This document shows, in pieces, positions 41,527 through 49,335 of a stretch of DNA of 49,335 bases (the stretch's first letter is position 1; the number at the start of each line of letters is the position of its first letter). The notes under the pieces are model-generated. The model had not been told where the DNA came from, made no database searches, and worked only from the letters and a program-made list of their open reading frames with translations. Source of the stretch: an uncultured Eubacteriales bacterium. Lineage in GTDB: Bacteria > Bacillota > Clostridia > Oscillospirales > CAG-382. Location: the NCBI GenBank assembly GCA_934446095.1, contig CAKSDR010000006.1:1-49335 (forward strand), in the 5' to 3' direction. Made by a program: the position numbers and the translations under genes.

Positions 41527-42222
41527 ATGGAAGAGATTAAAATATTATACGAGGACGAGTATTTGATTATATGCGTAAAGCCGCGCGCGGTTCTTTCCCA
41601 AAGGGACGAAAGCGGCGACCCTTGTATGACGGAATTGCTTGAAAAACTTTACTTGGAGCGCGGAAAAAGACAATATATAGGACTTGTACACAGGCTTGAC
41701 AGAAACGTTTCCGGGGTTATGCTTTTTTCAAAAAGAAAGGATATTACGGGAAAACTTTCGGAACTTATAAAAAACCGTGACTTTACAAAGGAATATCTTG
41801 CAGTTGTGCAGGGGATATTTGAAGATAAGTCCGGAAGCATGGAAGACATATTGTTTTTTGACAGGTTTTCGTCAAAGACATTTGCGGTTGACAGGGAAAG
41901 AAAGGGAGCGAAAAAGGCAAGCCTTGATTTTTCTGTAATCGGGGAGATGCGCACGGATAAGGGAGATTTTTCTCTTGTAAAGGTAAGGCTTAACACGGGA
42001 AGAACTCATCAGATAAGAGCGCAGTTTTCAAAAAGGAACCATCCTATAGCCGGCGACGGGAAATACGGCAGCAAAATAAACTGCCAAATTGCCTTGTTCT
42101 CTTACAGGCTGAGTTTTATTCACCCCGTAACAAAGAAAACAGTCGATGTTTCGTATGCGCCGGACTTTGGCGATTTTCCGGTTCCGAATACAAAACCGTT
42201 TTCCGGACCTGCAAAAAATTAA
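41527..42222 (+). CDS. RluA-family RNA pseudouridine synthase
   Basis: A 231-residue pseudouridine synthase. The catalytic aspartate is in LVHRLDRNVSGVMLFSKR; other family motifs are YLAVVQGIF and LNTGRTHQIRAQFSKRNHPI with GDGKYG. There is no S4 RNA-binding domain at the N-terminus, so it is a short form like RluA or TruC. The RNA target (23S rRNA or tRNA) cannot be assigned. Start at ATG 41527 after GGGAGGACAT; the longer frame from 41425 runs through the terminator hairpins and is discounted. It lies between the 2-oxoglutarate operon and the spoIVA-like gene. Confidence 0.92.
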   Translation: MEEIKILYEDEYLIICVKPRAVLSQRDESGDPCMTELLEKLYLERGKRQYIGLVHRLDRNVSGVMLFSKRKDITGKLSELIKNRDFTKEYLAVVQGIFEDKSGSMEDILFFDRFSSKTFAVDRERKGAKKASLDFSVIGEMRTDKGDFSLVKVRLNTGRTHQIRAQFSKRNHPIAGDGKYGSKINCQIALFSYRLSFIHPVTKKTVDVSYAPDFGDFPVPNTKPFSGPAKN

Positions 42223-42292
42223 GGCATATTGTTTTATCCTCCGGCATAATCATATACAAAAGAAAAAAGTTTGCAAATACGGAGGAAATAAA

Positions 42293-43567
42293 ATGGCGTC
42301 AGCAAATATATACAAGGATATTGCGACAAGGACCGGAGGAGATATTTATATTGGAGTGGTAGGACCTGTCAGAACAGGAAAATCAACTTTTATAAAAAAG
42401 TTTATGGAAACTCTGGTGCTTCCGAATATGAACAGCGATTATACAAGGCAGCGCGCGCAGGATGAAATGCCTCAAAGCGCCCAGGGCAAAACCGTTATGA
42501 CAACGGAACCTAAATTTATTCCTGATACGGCGGTCAATATTTCGCTTGACGGAAACGTTGAAATGAAAGTTAAAATGATTGACTGCGTCGGGTATATAGT
42601 ACCCGGAGCCATAGGTCATGTGGAAGAAGGAAAACCGAGAATGGTAATGACTCCATGGGACGACCATGAAATGCCTTTTGAAAGGGCGGCGGAAATCGGA
42701 ACTCAAAAGGTAATAAAGGAACATTCCACGATAGGATTTCTTGTAACAACCGACGGAACGTTGGGGGATATCGACAGGGAAAGTTATGTTGACGCTGAAA
42801 GAAGAGTGGTAAACGAACTTAAATCCATAAACAAACCGTTTGTTATTATTTTAAATTCCGCAAATCCGAATTCCGAAAAAGCAATAGCGCTTGCGCTTAA
42901 AATGGAAGATGAGTACAATGTAAAAGTAGCGCTCGTAAATTGTCTGGAACTTACAAGCGACGATATTAAAAACATGCTCGAACTTGTGCTGTTTGAATTC
43001 CCGATAAAAGAAATCGGAGTCAGCGTTCCGACATGGATTGAAAAACTGCCCGATGACCACGACCTTAAAGTTCAGGTGTATGACAAAATCACAGACGCTG
43101 CGGCAGGTGTTTCAAGCGTAAGTGACGCAAAAAGCGTATTTTCAAAAAAAATCGACAATGATTACGGATTCGATGTCAATGTTAAGAACATTGATTTGTC
43201 TACCGGAAAAGTAACTCTCGGAGTTTCCGCTCCTGAAGAACTGTTTTACAATGTGCTCGGCGAGGAAACCGGCTTTGAAATTGACGGCAAGGACGCCCTT
43301 ATCAGCATAATGGCGGAACTTTCTAAGGTTAAGAAGGATTACGATAAAATATCCGAGGCGATAAGACAGGTAAATGAAACCGGATACGGAATTGTGACTC
43401 CCGGTATTGACGACCTGACTCTTGAAGAGCCGGAAATAGTAAGACAGCCCGGCGGATACGGCGTAAAACTCCGCGCGTCGGCGCCTTCCATACATATGAT
43501 AAAAGCCGATATAAAAACGGAAGATTCAATATACAAAATGAAAAAAGAAGCAGCGGTTCTTTATTAA
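42293..43567 (+). CDS. spoIVA: Stage IV sporulation protein A, C-terminally short
   Basis: A 424-residue homologue of SpoIVA, the ATPase that polymerises on the forespore surface to form the coat basement layer. The N-terminus matches closely: DIATRTGGDIYIGVVG, the Walker A GPVRTGKST with lysine at residue 30, AQDEMPQSAQGKTVMTTEPK, and KEHSTIGFLVTTDGTLGDID. The later landmark KLRASAPSIHMIKADI is also present. From my recollection of Bacillus SpoIVA (492 residues), about 70 C-terminal residues, including the terminal GGLIAIIL region that attaches to SpoVM and the membrane, are missing: the protein stops soon after HMIKADI, and a terminator follows. GGAGGAAAT precedes the ATG; the longer frame from 42146 overlaps the previous gene. 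Confidence 0.93.
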   Translation: MASANIYKDIATRTGGDIYIGVVGPVRTGKSTFIKKFMETLVLPNMNSDYTRQRAQDEMPQSAQGKTVMTTEPKFIPDTAVNISLDGNVEMKVKMIDCVGYIVPGAIGHVEEGKPRMVMTPWDDHEMPFERAAEIGTQKVIKEHSTIGFLVTTDGTLGDIDRESYVDAERRVVNELKSINKPFVIILNSANPNSEKAIALALKMEDEYNVKVALVNCLELTSDDIKNMLELVLFEFPIKEIGVSVPTWIEKLPDDHDLKVQVYDKITDAAAGVSSVSDAKSVFSKKIDNDYGFDVNVKNIDLSTGKVTLGVSAPEELFYNVLGEETGFEIDGKDALISIMAELSKVKKDYDKISEAIRQVNETGYGIVTPGIDDLTLEEPEIVRQPGGYGVKLRASAPSIHMIKADIKTEDSIYKMKKEAAVLY

Positions 43568-43573
43568 AACGCG

Positions 43574-43596
43574 ATCCGGAAAACCGGATTTTTTTA
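43574..43596 (+). terminator. Terminator after spoIVA
   Basis: ATCCGG-AAAA-CCGGAT is followed by seven T. Confidence 0.85.
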
Positions 43597-43707
43597 TTTT
43601 TGCCGAAAAAAAGGCATTTTATTTTTTTGCTGTCGAAATTTGCATTTTTTTACAGAAAAAAAGATTTTACAAGTCTTCATAATTGCCGTGCGGACTTTTC
43701 GGATGTC

Positions 43708-43736
43708 TTGACAAAGGATAGTTTTAATGATAAAAT
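43708..43736 (+). promoter_or_regulatory. SigA-type promoter of the surface-glycan operon
   Basis: TTGACA and TAAAAT are 17 nt apart; the transcript would start near 43743, about 65 nt before the first gene. Confidence 0.75.
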
Positions 43737-43808
43737 AAAATTATATAAATATGCTGATTGCCGGCATGCAAAATAGGATTTATTTTAAAAAGCAAGAAGG
43801 GTTTTCAG

Positions 43809-44483
43809 ATGAATTATTTGATAGTTGTTGCTCATCCGGATGATGAGGTTTTGGGAGCAGGAGCTCTTATACATAAAATGTCTTCGGGAAATAACATTAA
43901 TGTGTGCATTATGTGCACGGAGGCAAAAGCGCGCGCATTCAGACCGGAAGACAATGAACTCATGGAAGATCTTGACTCAAGTTCGGACTTTTTGGGAGTA
44001 ACCCGGAAATTCGAGGGATCTTTTCCGAATATAGAAATGAATAACGTTCCGCATTTGGAACTCGTTCAGTTTATTGAAAAAGCAATAACAGCGTCGGAAC
44101 CGGATATTATTATAACGCATCACCCGTCCGATACAAATAATGACCATATGCATACATCTCTTGCCTGCCAGGCTGCGATTCGGCTGTTTCAGCGGAGAAG
44201 CGACATAAAGCCGCTTTCGGAGTTTTGGTATATGGAGGTGCCGTCTTCGACGGAATGGTCTGTAAATACCTCCATGAACCGCTTTTTGCCTAATGTTTTT
44301 GTTCAGGTGGGCAGAAATGGTATTGAAGCGAAAATAAAGGCACTGTCAATGTACAGGGGTGTAATGCGCGATTATCCGCACCCGAGGAGCGCACAGGCAA
44401 TAGAAGGGCTTGCATTATACAGAGGTTCCCAGTCCGGCTGCGATTATGCAGAGGCGTTTGAATGCGCACTGAGGAGACTGTGA
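43809..44483 (+). CDS. PIG-L family (LmbE-like) deacetylase
   Basis: A 224-residue zinc-dependent deacetylase. The metal-binding motif is VVAHPDDEVLGAGALIHKM near the N-terminus, with a third ligand histidine in ITHHPSDTNNDHMHTSLACQ. Enzymes of this family remove the acetyl group from N-acetylglucosamine or related sugars. As the first gene of a glycan operon, it probably modifies a sugar residue of a surface polymer or nucleotide sugar. The ATG at 43809 is used; the upstream in-frame ATG at 43758 has no Shine-Dalgarno. It ends 1 nt before the next gene, so translation of the two is coupled. Confidence 0.9.
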   Translation: MNYLIVVAHPDDEVLGAGALIHKMSSGNNINVCIMCTEAKARAFRPEDNELMEDLDSSSDFLGVTRKFEGSFPNIEMNNVPHLELVQFIEKAITASEPDIIITHHPSDTNNDHMHTSLACQAAIRLFQRRSDIKPLSEFWYMEVPSSTEWSVNTSMNRFLPNVFVQVGRNGIEAKIKALSMYRGVMRDYPHPRSAQAIEGLALYRGSQSGCDYAEAFECALRRL

Positions 44484-44484
44484 T

Positions 44485-45180
44485 ATGTATAAAATTATAA
44501 AAAGAATATTTGATTTTTCTGCGGCGCTTATAGCACTTTTTGTCACAAGTCCCATATGGCTTATAACAATTATAGGAATAGAACTTTCTGACCCGGGTCC
44601 GGTGTTTTACAGGGCAAGGCGGATAGGATATATGGGACGTGAATTTTGCATGTATAAATTCCGCAGCATGCGGGTTCCGCGCAAAAAGAGCGAAGAAAGC
44701 GAAGCAAGTTTTAAAGCTGACACAAACAGAATTTTTCCGTTTGGAGCAGTTATCAGAAAATTGAAAATTGATGAACTGCCGCAGCTTTTAAATGTAATAT
44801 CAGGTTCAATGGCTGTTGTGGGACCGAGGCCTGCCGCAAAAGACCAGGTTTGCATTATGCGCGCGGGTAAATATGAGATTGCAAATACTGTAAAACCCGG
44901 GCTTACGGGACCTGCGGCAATTTATGATTACATATACGGGGATTCGGTTGAAGATGCGCAGGACTATGAAAAACTGGTTTTACCTGCAAGACTTGAACTT
45001 GAGGCATATTATCCGCCTCATATGAGCGCGGGATACGACCTTAAAATGATTTGGTGGACGGTGGTTTGCATTTTTTCTTCGGTTTTCGGTAAAGAACCGA
45101 AGAAGATACTCTGCGAACTTTTGTCGGCTGTTGGTAATATAGAAACTGACCGTGCGGAGGCATATGCGAATGAGCATTGA
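44485..45180 (+). CDS. Polyprenyl-phosphate sugar-1-phosphate transferase (WcaJ/PglC-like)
   Basis: A 231-residue membrane enzyme that starts glycan assembly by moving a sugar-1-phosphate from a nucleotide sugar to undecaprenyl phosphate. The N-terminal re-entrant or membrane helix is ALIALFVTSPIWLITIIGIE; the family core GPVFYRARRIGYMGREF, YKFRSMR, LKIDELPQLLNVISGSMAVV and GPRP is complete; and PGLTGPA follows. It is the short, monotopic form lacking the extra N-terminal helices of WbaP. The sugar is not known, but a deacetylase upstream hints at an amino sugar. It is preceded by a 1-nt gap and overlaps the ATP-grasp gene by 11 nt. Confidence 0.93.
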   Translation: MYKIIKRIFDFSAALIALFVTSPIWLITIIGIELSDPGPVFYRARRIGYMGREFCMYKFRSMRVPRKKSEESEASFKADTNRIFPFGAVIRKLKIDELPQLLNVISGSMAVVGPRPAAKDQVCIMRAGKYEIANTVKPGLTGPAAIYDYIYGDSVEDAQDYEKLVLPARLELEAYYPPHMSAGYDLKMIWWTVVCIFSSVFGKEPKKILCELLSAVGNIETDRAEAYANEH

Positions 45181-46342
45181 TACAGTTGATTTTAAAAATA
45201 TAAGAGTGCTGGTTCTCGAGGGATATACAAGGCAGAGCCTGCCGATAATTTATTCGCTTCGCAAACTCGGGTGCCATGTGTCAGCACTGTGCGGATCAAA
45301 ACTTGACGTTGCATATGTGTCGAGAAAAACAAGCAATAAAATTCTCGGAGTTTGCGACAGAACAGATCCTGACGGAACAGCAGAGCAGGTAAGAAAACTT
45401 CTTAAAAGCGGAAAATTTGACGTTGTTATTCCGACGGCCGATTTTTCCGCAAAACTTCTTTCCGATAACCTTGAAGAATTCAAAAAGTATGCAAAAATAA
45501 TGTCTAATACAAAAGAAGTGTATGGCATTGCCGGAGATAAGGTTGAAACCATGCGCGTCTGCATGGAAAACGATATACCGTGTCCGAAGACTCTGCTCGG
45601 TATTACCGATATTGACGAAGTTCTTGATTCGGATATTGCATATCCGATTGTTGTAAAACCGCGCGTCGGATATGGCGCTATTGGTTTTAAAAAAATATCG
45701 TCAAGAGAAAAACTTGAAGAACTTTTTAAAGACGGAGAACATAATCCGTCGGAATATGTTTTTCAGGAATATATTCCGCAGACAGGACTTCAGTATGAGT
45801 GCGCGATGTTTGTGGATAACGAAAACGAAGTCAAAACATCTCTTGTATTCAGCAAAAACAGATGGTTTCCGGTGGACGGTGGGTCAAGTACCCTCAACAT
45901 AACCGTAGAACGTCCGGATATAGTTGAGAGCTGCACAAAATTGTTAAAACTTATAAATTGGCGCGGCCCTGCGGATATTGATCTCATTCAGGATGAACGC
46001 GACGGAAAAGCAAAGATAATGGAAATAAATCCGAGAGTTTCCGGAAGCGTTAAAATAGCGTTCGTTTCGGGCGTTGATCAGGCAAGACAAATGATTGAGT
46101 TGCTTTATGGCAAAAATGTCACAAAATATGAAAAATACAAAATAGGTCAAAGACTCAGATGTTCTCAGACGGATCTTTTGTGGTTTTTGAAATCAAAGGA
46201 CAGATTTTCGTCAAAGCCGTCATGGTTTAGCCTTAAGAACACAAAAGACCAGATTTTCAGTTTATCCGATCCGTTGCCGTGGTTTGCTTTTTCATTGTCA
46301 GGAGTGCTTAAGTACAGAAAAGAAATGGAAAAAAGAAAATAA
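45170..46342 (+). CDS. ATP-grasp enzyme in a glycan operon
   Basis: A 390-residue ATP-grasp ligase (carbamoyl-phosphate-synthetase-like fold). The N-terminal part is a Rossmann-like pre-domain (VLVLEGYTRQSLPIIYSLRK); the ATP-binding part has YPIVVKPRVGYGAIGFKK and, for the metal-binding site, KIMEINPRVSGSVKIAF. ATP-grasp ligases in such clusters add amino acids or other acids to sugars or form amide links; the substrate is unknown. The ATG at 45170 lies 9 nt after GGAGG and inside the previous gene's end. The longer GTG frame at 45152 is less likely. Confidence 0.9.
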   Translation: MSIDTVDFKNIRVLVLEGYTRQSLPIIYSLRKLGCHVSALCGSKLDVAYVSRKTSNKILGVCDRTDPDGTAEQVRKLLKSGKFDVVIPTADFSAKLLSDNLEEFKKYAKIMSNTKEVYGIAGDKVETMRVCMENDIPCPKTLLGITDIDEVLDSDIAYPIVVKPRVGYGAIGFKKISSREKLEELFKDGEHNPSEYVFQEYIPQTGLQYECAMFVDNENEVKTSLVFSKNRWFPVDGGSSTLNITVERPDIVESCTKLLKLINWRGPADIDLIQDERDGKAKIMEINPRVSGSVKIAFVSGVDQARQMIELLYGKNVTKYEKYKIGQRLRCSQTDLLWFLKSKDRFSSKPSWFSLKNTKDQIFSLSDPLPWFAFSLSGVLKYRKEMEKRK

Positions 46343-46394
46343 ATTCGGATATATTTCGGGCACAAATTAAATATTTTCTAACTGGAGATAACAA

Positions 46395-47267
46395 ATGATT
46401 AATTTATTGATTGTCGGTTCTAATAGTTTTGTCGGAAGTTCCGTTGAAAACTGGTTTTGCAGCGAACACCCCGGCGAATACGATATTGATACGGTCGATG
46501 CAAAAGACGGCGCATGGAAATCCGCGGATTTTTCAAAATATGATGTTGTTTTCCAAGTTGCCGGGATTGCTCATGTAAAAAAAGAAACGCCTGAAATGAA
46601 GGATCTGTTTTTCGGAATAAATGCCGACATGACCGAAGAAATCGCTAAAGAGGCAAAAAAAGCAGGAGTTAAACAATATATCTTTATGAGTACAAAGGGT
46701 GTATACTCATGGCACGTTCCTTATATTGATGAAAATACTGTTCCCGCACCGCCGCAATTGTACGGCAAAAGCAAACTTGAAGGAGAAAAAAGGCTTTTGA
46801 AACTGCAGTCGCAGGACTTTAAAACGGCTCTTTTGAGGGTACCTTCAATTTATGGCTACAAGGCAGCGGGAGCTTTTTACAGATTGCTTCTGGCAACCGA
46901 AAAATTTTTTGTTTTTCCTGCATATAAAAACAGAATGAGTTTAATATATATAGATAATTTTTGCGAGTTTGTGCACCTTGTAATACAACGCGGACTTGAC
47001 GGCGTTCTTGTTCCGCAGGATGCGGAATATGTATGTACAAGCGATATTGTAAAATATGCCGCAAAGGCAAGGGGACAATTTTTGCTGCTTGATTATATTT
47101 CGTGGCCGTTTATCGCGCTTGGTATAAAATTGTCAAAAACGGTTGACAGAGTGTTTGGCGATACGGTTTTTAAACACGATTTCAGCATGAAAGATTCGGA
47201 TTATAATGTTAAAACTCTCGAACAGGCTATAAAAGATATAATTTCAATCGAAAAAAACAAAAAATAA
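46395..47267 (+). CDS. NAD-dependent epimerase/dehydratase
   Basis: A 290-residue extended short-chain dehydrogenase. The cofactor site is LLIVGSNSFVGSSVENWF, and the catalytic YxxxK is in LYGKSKLEGEKR, with the serine/threonine upstream in YIFMSTKGVYSWH. These enzymes act on UDP- or GDP-sugars or on lipid-linked sugars. Its closest functional class (4-epimerase or dehydratase) cannot be decided. It belongs to the glycan operon, 52 nt after the ATP-grasp gene, with TGGAGATAAC as Shine-Dalgarno. Confidence 0.9.
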   Translation: MINLLIVGSNSFVGSSVENWFCSEHPGEYDIDTVDAKDGAWKSADFSKYDVVFQVAGIAHVKKETPEMKDLFFGINADMTEEIAKEAKKAGVKQYIFMSTKGVYSWHVPYIDENTVPAPPQLYGKSKLEGEKRLLKLQSQDFKTALLRVPSIYGYKAAGAFYRLLLATEKFFVFPAYKNRMSLIYIDNFCEFVHLVIQRGLDGVLVPQDAEYVCTSDIVKYAAKARGQFLLLDYISWPFIALGIKLSKTVDRVFGDTVFKHDFSMKDSDYNVKTLEQAIKDIISIEKNKK

Positions 47268-47286
47268 TTTGACGGGTGGGAAGTTT

Positions 47287-48444
47287 ATGCCAAATCCGAT
47301 AAGGGTATTGAATGTAGTCGGAAGAATGGGACAAGGCGGAATAGAATCGCTTATAATGAATATTTACAGAAATATTGACCGCGACGCCGTACAATTTGAT
47401 TTTTTATGCCACGAGGGACTCGGGGGATGTTACGAGGAAGAAATAAAAAGCCTCGGCGGCAGACTTTTTGAAATGCCGAAACTGAGAGCAAATCCTGATG
47501 AGGGCGGCAGCAAAACATATTATTATAAACTTTTTGAATATATCGGGGCACTGAAAAAGTTTTTTAAAACTCATCCTGAATATCATGTTATTCACGGGCA
47601 TATGACAAATACCGCGGCAATATATATGCCGATTGCAAAAAAGTATGGCAAGGTTACTTGTTGCATCGCCCACAGTCATCTGACGCAGGCTCGCCCGGGA
47701 CTTTCGGGAAAGATTACGGATATCCTGCACAAGCCCATGCTTAAGGTTGCAACTGATTTTTTTGCATGCTCAAAGGAGGCTGCCCGCTGGATATATCCTC
47801 AGGAACTTATCGATAGCGGAAAAGTGAAAATCATAAAAAACGGAGTAGATCCAAAACGGTTTTATTACGATGTTCAAAAATCAATTGAAGTAAAAAAAGA
47901 TCTCGGACTTGAAGATAAATTTGTTATCGGAAACGTGGCGCGCTTTAAAACCGAAAAAAATCATACATTTATGATAGATATTATGGAGAATGTCGCGAAA
48001 ATTATTCCGAATGCGGTTTTAATGCTTATAGGCGACGGAGAACTGAGAACCGAAACCGAGGAAAAGGTTAAAAGACTTGGGCTTGAAAACAAGGTGATTT
48101 TTATGGGCATACGGTCAGATGTTCAAAAACTTATGCTCGGAATGGATTTGTTTTTGCTTCCGTCACTGTATGAAGGATTGCCGGTTGTCGGAGTCGAGGC
48201 GCAGGCAGCGGGACTTCCTGTTGTTACAAGCACCGGCGTTACAAGCGAAACCGATATTACCGGGAATGTTACATTTCTTGATCTCGATAAAGGTCCGGGC
48301 GTGTGGGCGGAGAACATAAAAAATATATCTGAACGCTTTGTAAGGCGTGATATGACTGATTATATCCGCAAAAACGGATATGACATTACGGAAACTGCAA
48401 AGCAGCTGCAGGATTTTTATATAAAGAAACATAACGAGATTTAA
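47287..48444 (+). CDS. Glycosyltransferase family 4 (GT-B)
   Basis: A 385-residue GT-B glycosyltransferase. The acceptor-domain start is RVLNVVGRMGQGGIESLIMN, a common opening for GT4 enzymes. VIGNVARFKTEKNHTFMIDI follows, and the donor-binding signature is YEGLPVVGVEAQAAGLPVV (EX7E). It transfers a sugar from a nucleotide donor at the inner face of the membrane, probably extending the lipid-linked glycan begun by the sugar-1-phosphate transferase upstream. The start at ATG 47287 follows GGGTGGGAAG; the TTG frame at 47269 would bury this site. The next glycosyltransferase begins 26 nt downstream. Confidence 0.92.
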   Translation: MPNPIRVLNVVGRMGQGGIESLIMNIYRNIDRDAVQFDFLCHEGLGGCYEEEIKSLGGRLFEMPKLRANPDEGGSKTYYYKLFEYIGALKKFFKTHPEYHVIHGHMTNTAAIYMPIAKKYGKVTCCIAHSHLTQARPGLSGKITDILHKPMLKVATDFFACSKEAARWIYPQELIDSGKVKIIKNGVDPKRFYYDVQKSIEVKKDLGLEDKFVIGNVARFKTEKNHTFMIDIMENVAKIIPNAVLMLIGDGELRTETEEKVKRLGLENKVIFMGIRSDVQKLMLGMDLFLLPSLYEGLPVVGVEAQAAGLPVVTSTGVTSETDITGNVTFLDLDKGPGVWAENIKNISERFVRRDMTDYIRKNGYDITETAKQLQDFYIKKHNEI

Positions 48445-48470
48445 AAAGAGGAAATATTGGAGAATTTTTT

Positions 48471-49335
48471 ATGAGCAGACCAAAAGTGATTCTTTTAACT
48501 AATCGGTTTCCCTACGGAATAGTTGAAACTTTTATTGAGGCGGAAATGCGCGCAGTACCTAACGGTATTGACCTTGAAATATTCCCAACTCAAAGACATA
48601 ATAAAAACGATACTGCGAGAAGCATTCCCGATGGTATAATTGTAAATAACGGGATTACCGATGCAAAATCATTTGATAAAATCTGCTCTGCAATAAAGGC
48701 AATTTTTGATTCCTGCCTGTGGAAAGAATTGCGGGAGCGCAGAAAAAGCAAATATGAAAAGCGCAGTTTAAAGTTGCTTTTCGGCTTTTTTGCAAGAGCG
48801 CATCTTATTGCCCGAATGGTTGAAAAATCGTATGGGAAACTGCTTTTAGAAAAACAGGCGGTTTTATATTCTTATTGGTTTTTGGAACAGGCATATGCAG
48901 CGGCACGCCTTTCAAAAAAGTATAGCTGTAAGTCATATACAAGGGCGCACGGCACAGATTTATGGGACGGAAACTGCGTATATGGAAAAGTTCCGGGAAG
49001 ACAAAAGGCGCTGGGCTTTCTCGACGGAGTTTTTGTATGCAGTAAACGCGGTGCGGAATATTTAAAAGAAAAATTTCCGGAATACAGGGATAAGATAAGT
49101 TACAGTTATCTTGGAACCGAAGATTATTCGGAAAACAAGGAAAAAGAAGACGAAGTGTTTACGGTGCTCAGCTGTTCGAGAACAACTCCCGTAAAGCGTG
49201 TACTCAGAATTGCGGACGCGCTTTCTATGATAGATGAAATTCCGATAAGGTGGATTCACATAGGAGACGGTCCGGAACAGGAAAAAGTAAAAGAACATGT
49301 AAAAAAACTGCCTTCCAATATTACTGCAGAGTTTT
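48471..49335 (+). CDS. Glycosyltransferase, GT4-like (partial, C-terminus beyond window)
   Basis: An open frame of 288 codons running from an ATG at 48471, preceded by a GGAGAATTTTTT Shine-Dalgarno, to the window edge. The translation begins MSRPKVILLTNRFPYGIVET and continues with YTRAHGTDLWDG, FVCSKRGAEYLKEKFP, VFTVLSCSRTTPVKRVLRIA and IRWIHIGDGPEQEKV, the usual order of a GT-B enzyme: the acceptor domain, a hinge, and the start of the donor-binding domain. The EX7E part lies beyond the window. It is the sixth gene of the surface-glycan operon. Confidence 0.85.
   Translation, partial: MSRPKVILLTNRFPYGIVETFIEAEMRAVPNGIDLEIFPTQRHNKNDTARSIPDGIIVNNGITDAKSFDKICSAIKAIFDSCLWKELRERRKSKYEKRSLKLLFGFFARAHLIARMVEKSYGKLLLEKQAVLYSYWFLEQAYAAARLSKKYSCKSYTRAHGTDLWDGNCVYGKVPGRQKALGFLDGVFVCSKRGAEYLKEKFPEYRDKISYSYLGTEDYSENKEKEDEVFTVLSCSRTTPVKRVLRIADALSMIDEIPIRWIHIGDGPEQEKVKEHVKKLPSNITAEF

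Overview
This window looks like a chromosomal piece of a low-GC Gram-positive anaerobe of the class Clostridia, probably gut-associated. Several things point that way: a spoIVA-like sporulation gene, a large SRP RNA with an Alu domain, S-layer-homology (SLH) surface proteins, a Re-citrate-synthase-type operon, the paired radical SAM and DUF2344 genes, good SigA-type promoters and strong Shine-Dalgarno sites. No plasmid or phage structural genes and no intact insertion sequence were seen. The species cannot be named from the sequence alone.

Layout. 1-7.1 kb (minus strand): two tandem HAD phosphatases (the first cut by the window edge), a membrane-anchored DHHW protein, a DUF2344 protein with its radical SAM partner, the tRNA-modification methyltransferase MnmM/YtqB, a 12-unit array of 16-bp dyad repeats, and an Rrf2-family regulator. 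7.2-9.3 kb: TspO, D-lactate dehydrogenase and tRNA-Arg(CCT). 9.3-20.5 kb: an accessory-looking tract just downstream of the tRNA. It holds a TetR regulator with oleate hydratase, a second TetR overlapping the gene of a 1723-residue secreted protein followed by a 33-residue acidic peptide, and several broken genes (two GNAT fragments, a twice-frameshifted methyltransferase of the isoprenylcysteine methyltransferase type). 20.5-21.7 kb: an XRE regulator divergent from a perfect-consensus promoter, then a SLOG-like gene whose best-placed start codon is AUA.

21.9-36.1 kb is mostly housekeeping: a CNNM/CorC-type membrane protein, SRP RNA, RlmA, a YcdB/SLH surface protein, TypA/BipA, HflX, a Gfo/Idh/MocA oxidoreductase, UvrA and a TIM-barrel isomerase. 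A 108-bp inverted-repeat element with two nested terminators lies between the oxidoreductase and hflX. 36.1-41.4 kb is an operon for oxidative 2-oxoglutarate synthesis: Re-type citrate synthase, a GntR regulator, aconitase and isocitrate dehydrogenase, with a palindromic operator overlapping the promoter -10 and start site. 41.5-43.6 kb: an RluA-type pseudouridine synthase and a SpoIVA that lacks the usual C-terminal region. 43.7 kb to the end: a surface-glycan operon (PIG-L deacetylase, sugar-phosphate transferase, ATP-grasp enzyme, epimerase and two glycosyltransferases, the last cut by the edge).

The best candidates for something undescribed are the TetR / giant Cys-His-rich secreted protein / 33-residue peptide unit, the 16-bp dyad array beside the Rrf2 gene, the nested-terminator element, and the AUA-start SLOG gene. 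All functional statements rest on reading motifs by eye; no database search was run.
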